Source: JBHHZI01 sp046757965
Lineage (GTDB): Bacteria; Acidobacteriota; Polarisedimenticolia; SMYD01
Length of the DNA: 16,711 bases
Assembly (NCBI GenBank): GCA_046757965.1
Contig: JBHHZI010000065.1
Span: 1-16,711 of the forward strand
Direction of reading: 5' to 3'
Positions 15,481 to 16,711 of this stretch are shown one piece after another. Each line of letters begins with the position of its first letter. Position 1 is the first letter of the stretch. The notes beneath the pieces are model-generated. The model saw only the letters and a list, made by a program, of their open reading frames with translations, was not told the origin of the DNA and made no database searches. A program made the position numbers and the translations under genes.

Positions 15481-16711
15481 ATGCCGGTCTCCAGACGACA
15501 GTTCTTCCAACACACCGCCGCCGGCGCCGCCGGCGTGGTCGCTCTTGGCGGCGTGACCGGCTGCTCACCCTGTGGGGATGCTGCCGCCGGTCTCCCCGAC
15601 CCGATCGTCACGCTGACGCCGCCAGCGGACTCGCCGCCGCCGATCTCCGCGGCGGAGCGACAGGAACGCCTGGAGAAGGCCCGGCGGTTGATGGCCGCCA
15701 GCAGCATCGACGCCCTGTTCCTGGACGCCGGCACGAGCCTCACCTACTTCACCGGCGTCCGGTGGCATGGCAGTGAACGGATGCTGGCCGCCATCATCCC
15801 GGCACGCGGCGAGATCGGCTGGGTCTGCCCGGCCTTCGAGGAAGCTCGGCTCCGCGAGATGGAAGGAACCGGCGATGACATCCGGACGTGGGAGGAGCAT
15901 GAGGACCCGGCCCGGCGCGTGGCCGAGCTGCTCGCCGACCGGAAGATCGCGTCGGGTCGCATCGGCATGGAAGAGAGAGTGCGCTTCTTCCTGTTCGACG
16001 GCATCCGGCGGCTGACGCGCAGCACCGAGTTCGTCAGCGGCGATCCGGTCACCGCAGGCTGCCGGATGATCAAGTCCGCGGCAGAGCTGGCGCTCATGCA
16101 ACGGGCCAATGACCTCACCATCGAGGCGTACCGGGCCGTGCTGTCCAGCCTGCACGAGGGAATGACCCGGGAAGAGTTCAACCGGCTCTGCGGCGCCGCG
16201 TTTCACGCCCTCGGTGTGGCAGGGGGCGCCTTCGGCCAGTTCGCGGAAGGGTCGGCCCTGCCTCACGGCAGCAACAAGCCCCGGGCGCTCCGGGAAGGCG
16301 ACATCGTGCTGATGGACGGCGGCTGTAGCGTCGAGGGGTACCGGTCGGATATCAGCCGCACGACGGTGTTCGGCACGCCCAGCCAGCGCCAGCGGGACGT
16401 GTGGGACCTCGAACGCCGGGCCCAGGATGCCGCGCTCGCGGCCGCCCGGCCGGGCGTGCCCTGCGAGGATGTCGATGCTGCCGCGCGCCGGGTGATCGTG
16501 GAGGGCGGCTTCGGGCCGGACTACAGATACTTCACCCATCGGGTGGGGCATGGCATCGGCATGGATGGCCACGAGTGGACCTACCTGGTGCGGGGCAACA
16601 AGACGCCGCTGGCGCCGGGCATGTGCTTCAGCGACGAGCCGGGCATCTACATCCCGGGAGAATTCGGCATCCGGCTGGAAGACTGCATGCACATCACCGA
16701 GGGAGGAGCAC
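15481..16711 (+). CDS. Tat-exported lipoprotein, M24 family metallopeptidase (Xaa-Pro peptidase-like), 3' end outside window
   Basis: The frame is open from ATG 15481 to the window edge (410 codons visible), preceded by GAGGGAG about 7 bases upstream. The N-terminus S-R-R-Q-F-F-Q (residues 4-10) is a twin-arginine signal, followed by an Ala/Gly/Val-rich h-region and a lipobox V-T-G-C28, so the protein is probably exported folded and lipid-anchored. Residues about 57-190 form a creatinase/prolidase-like N-terminal domain; the M24 pita-bread domain follows from about 200. All five metal ligands of the family are visible: Asp279 (M-D-G-G), Asp290 (S-D-I-S-R-T), His357 (V-G-H-G-I-G), Glu386 (D-E-P-G-I-Y) and Glu400 (R-L-E-D). 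His262 and His364 match other conserved active-site histidines. It is expected to cleave Xaa-Pro or similar peptides. Tat export fits a protein that loads metal in the cytoplasm. It lies 106 bp after the subtilase on the same strand, across a hairpin; a TAGGAT at 15434-15439 may be its own -10 box. Confidence 0.88.
   Translation, partial: MPVSRRQFFQHTAAGAAGVVALGGVTGCSPCGDAAAGLPDPIVTLTPPADSPPPISAAERQERLEKARRLMAASSIDALFLDAGTSLTYFTGVRWHGSERMLAAIIPARGEIGWVCPAFEEARLREMEGTGDDIRTWEEHEDPARRVAELLADRKIASGRIGMEERVRFFLFDGIRRLTRSTEFVSGDPVTAGCRMIKSAAELALMQRANDLTIEAYRAVLSSLHEGMTREEFNRLCGAAFHALGVAGGAFGQFAEGSALPHGSNKPRALREGDIVLMDGGCSVEGYRSDISRTTVFGTPSQRQRDVWDLERRAQDAALAAARPGVPCEDVDAAARRVIVEGGFGPDYRYFTHRVGHGIGMDGHEWTYLVRGNKTPLAPGMCFSDEPGIYIPGEFGIRLEDCMHITEGGA

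Noticed and set aside
15565..16692. A 375-codon minus-strand open frame at the right end
   Set aside because: It is antisense to the M24 peptidase, whose metal ligands, Tat motif and lipobox identify the plus strand as coding.

Overview
The window is uniformly GC-rich (about two-thirds G+C by eye, with strong G/C third-position bias) and looks like a bacterial chromosome. It holds five genes, two of them cut by the window edges. An ArsC-like gene that seems to encode selenocysteine, a DoxX protein, a DUF2207 membrane protein, a giant secreted subtilase with choice-of-anchor-D/HYDIN-type Ig domains and a Tat-exported lipoprotein peptidase together suggest an environmental Gram-negative bacterium, for example Acidobacteriota, Myxococcota/deltaproteobacterial lineages, Gemmatimonadota or Eisenbacteria-like groups. 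The sequence alone does not fix the phylum. I see no insertion sequences, tRNA, rRNA or CRISPR array.

Layout. Minus strand 134 to the left edge: the start of a small thioredoxin-fold ArsC-like protein whose first redox cysteine codon is an in-frame TGA (U-T-S-C in place of C-x-x-C), followed by a candidate bacterial SECIS hairpin. Plus strand 257-691: a four-helix DoxX membrane protein, divergent from the selenoprotein gene. Minus strand 2667-778: a 629-residue DUF2207-type membrane protein with a Gly-rich tail, convergent with doxX. Positions 2668-3167 are non-coding and end in a good sigma70-like promoter overlapped by an inverted repeat. Plus strand 3168-15374: one 4068-codon gene for a secreted subtilisin-like (S8) protease with about 3600 residues of appended beta-sandwich and propeller modules. 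A GC hairpin follows its stop. Plus strand 15481 to the right edge: an M24 (Xaa-Pro peptidase-like) metallopeptidase with a Tat signal and a lipobox, with all five metal ligands present before the window ends.

The giant protease dominates the window. Its C-terminal part is built by nested insertion. Six times an Ig-like domain, recognised by its two halves (TGG-x-x-L-x-F/W, then S-G-x-V-x-x-G followed by SNDP-like text), is split by a large guest: a nidogen-like module (three times) or a six-bladed Kelch-like propeller (three times). The choice-of-anchor D domains between these units carry a second guest three times, a roughly 125-residue module I do not recognise, with two cysteines always exactly 37 residues apart. 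One 1.9 kb block of this architecture looks like a fairly recent internal tandem duplication.

Functionally, the subtilase and the Tat-lipoprotein M24 peptidase next to it could cooperate in breaking down extracellular protein, with the endopeptidase outside and a peptidase tethered at the envelope. This is inference from gene order and sorting signals. The selenoprotein/DoxX pair hints at thiol redox chemistry but has no firm link to the protease genes.
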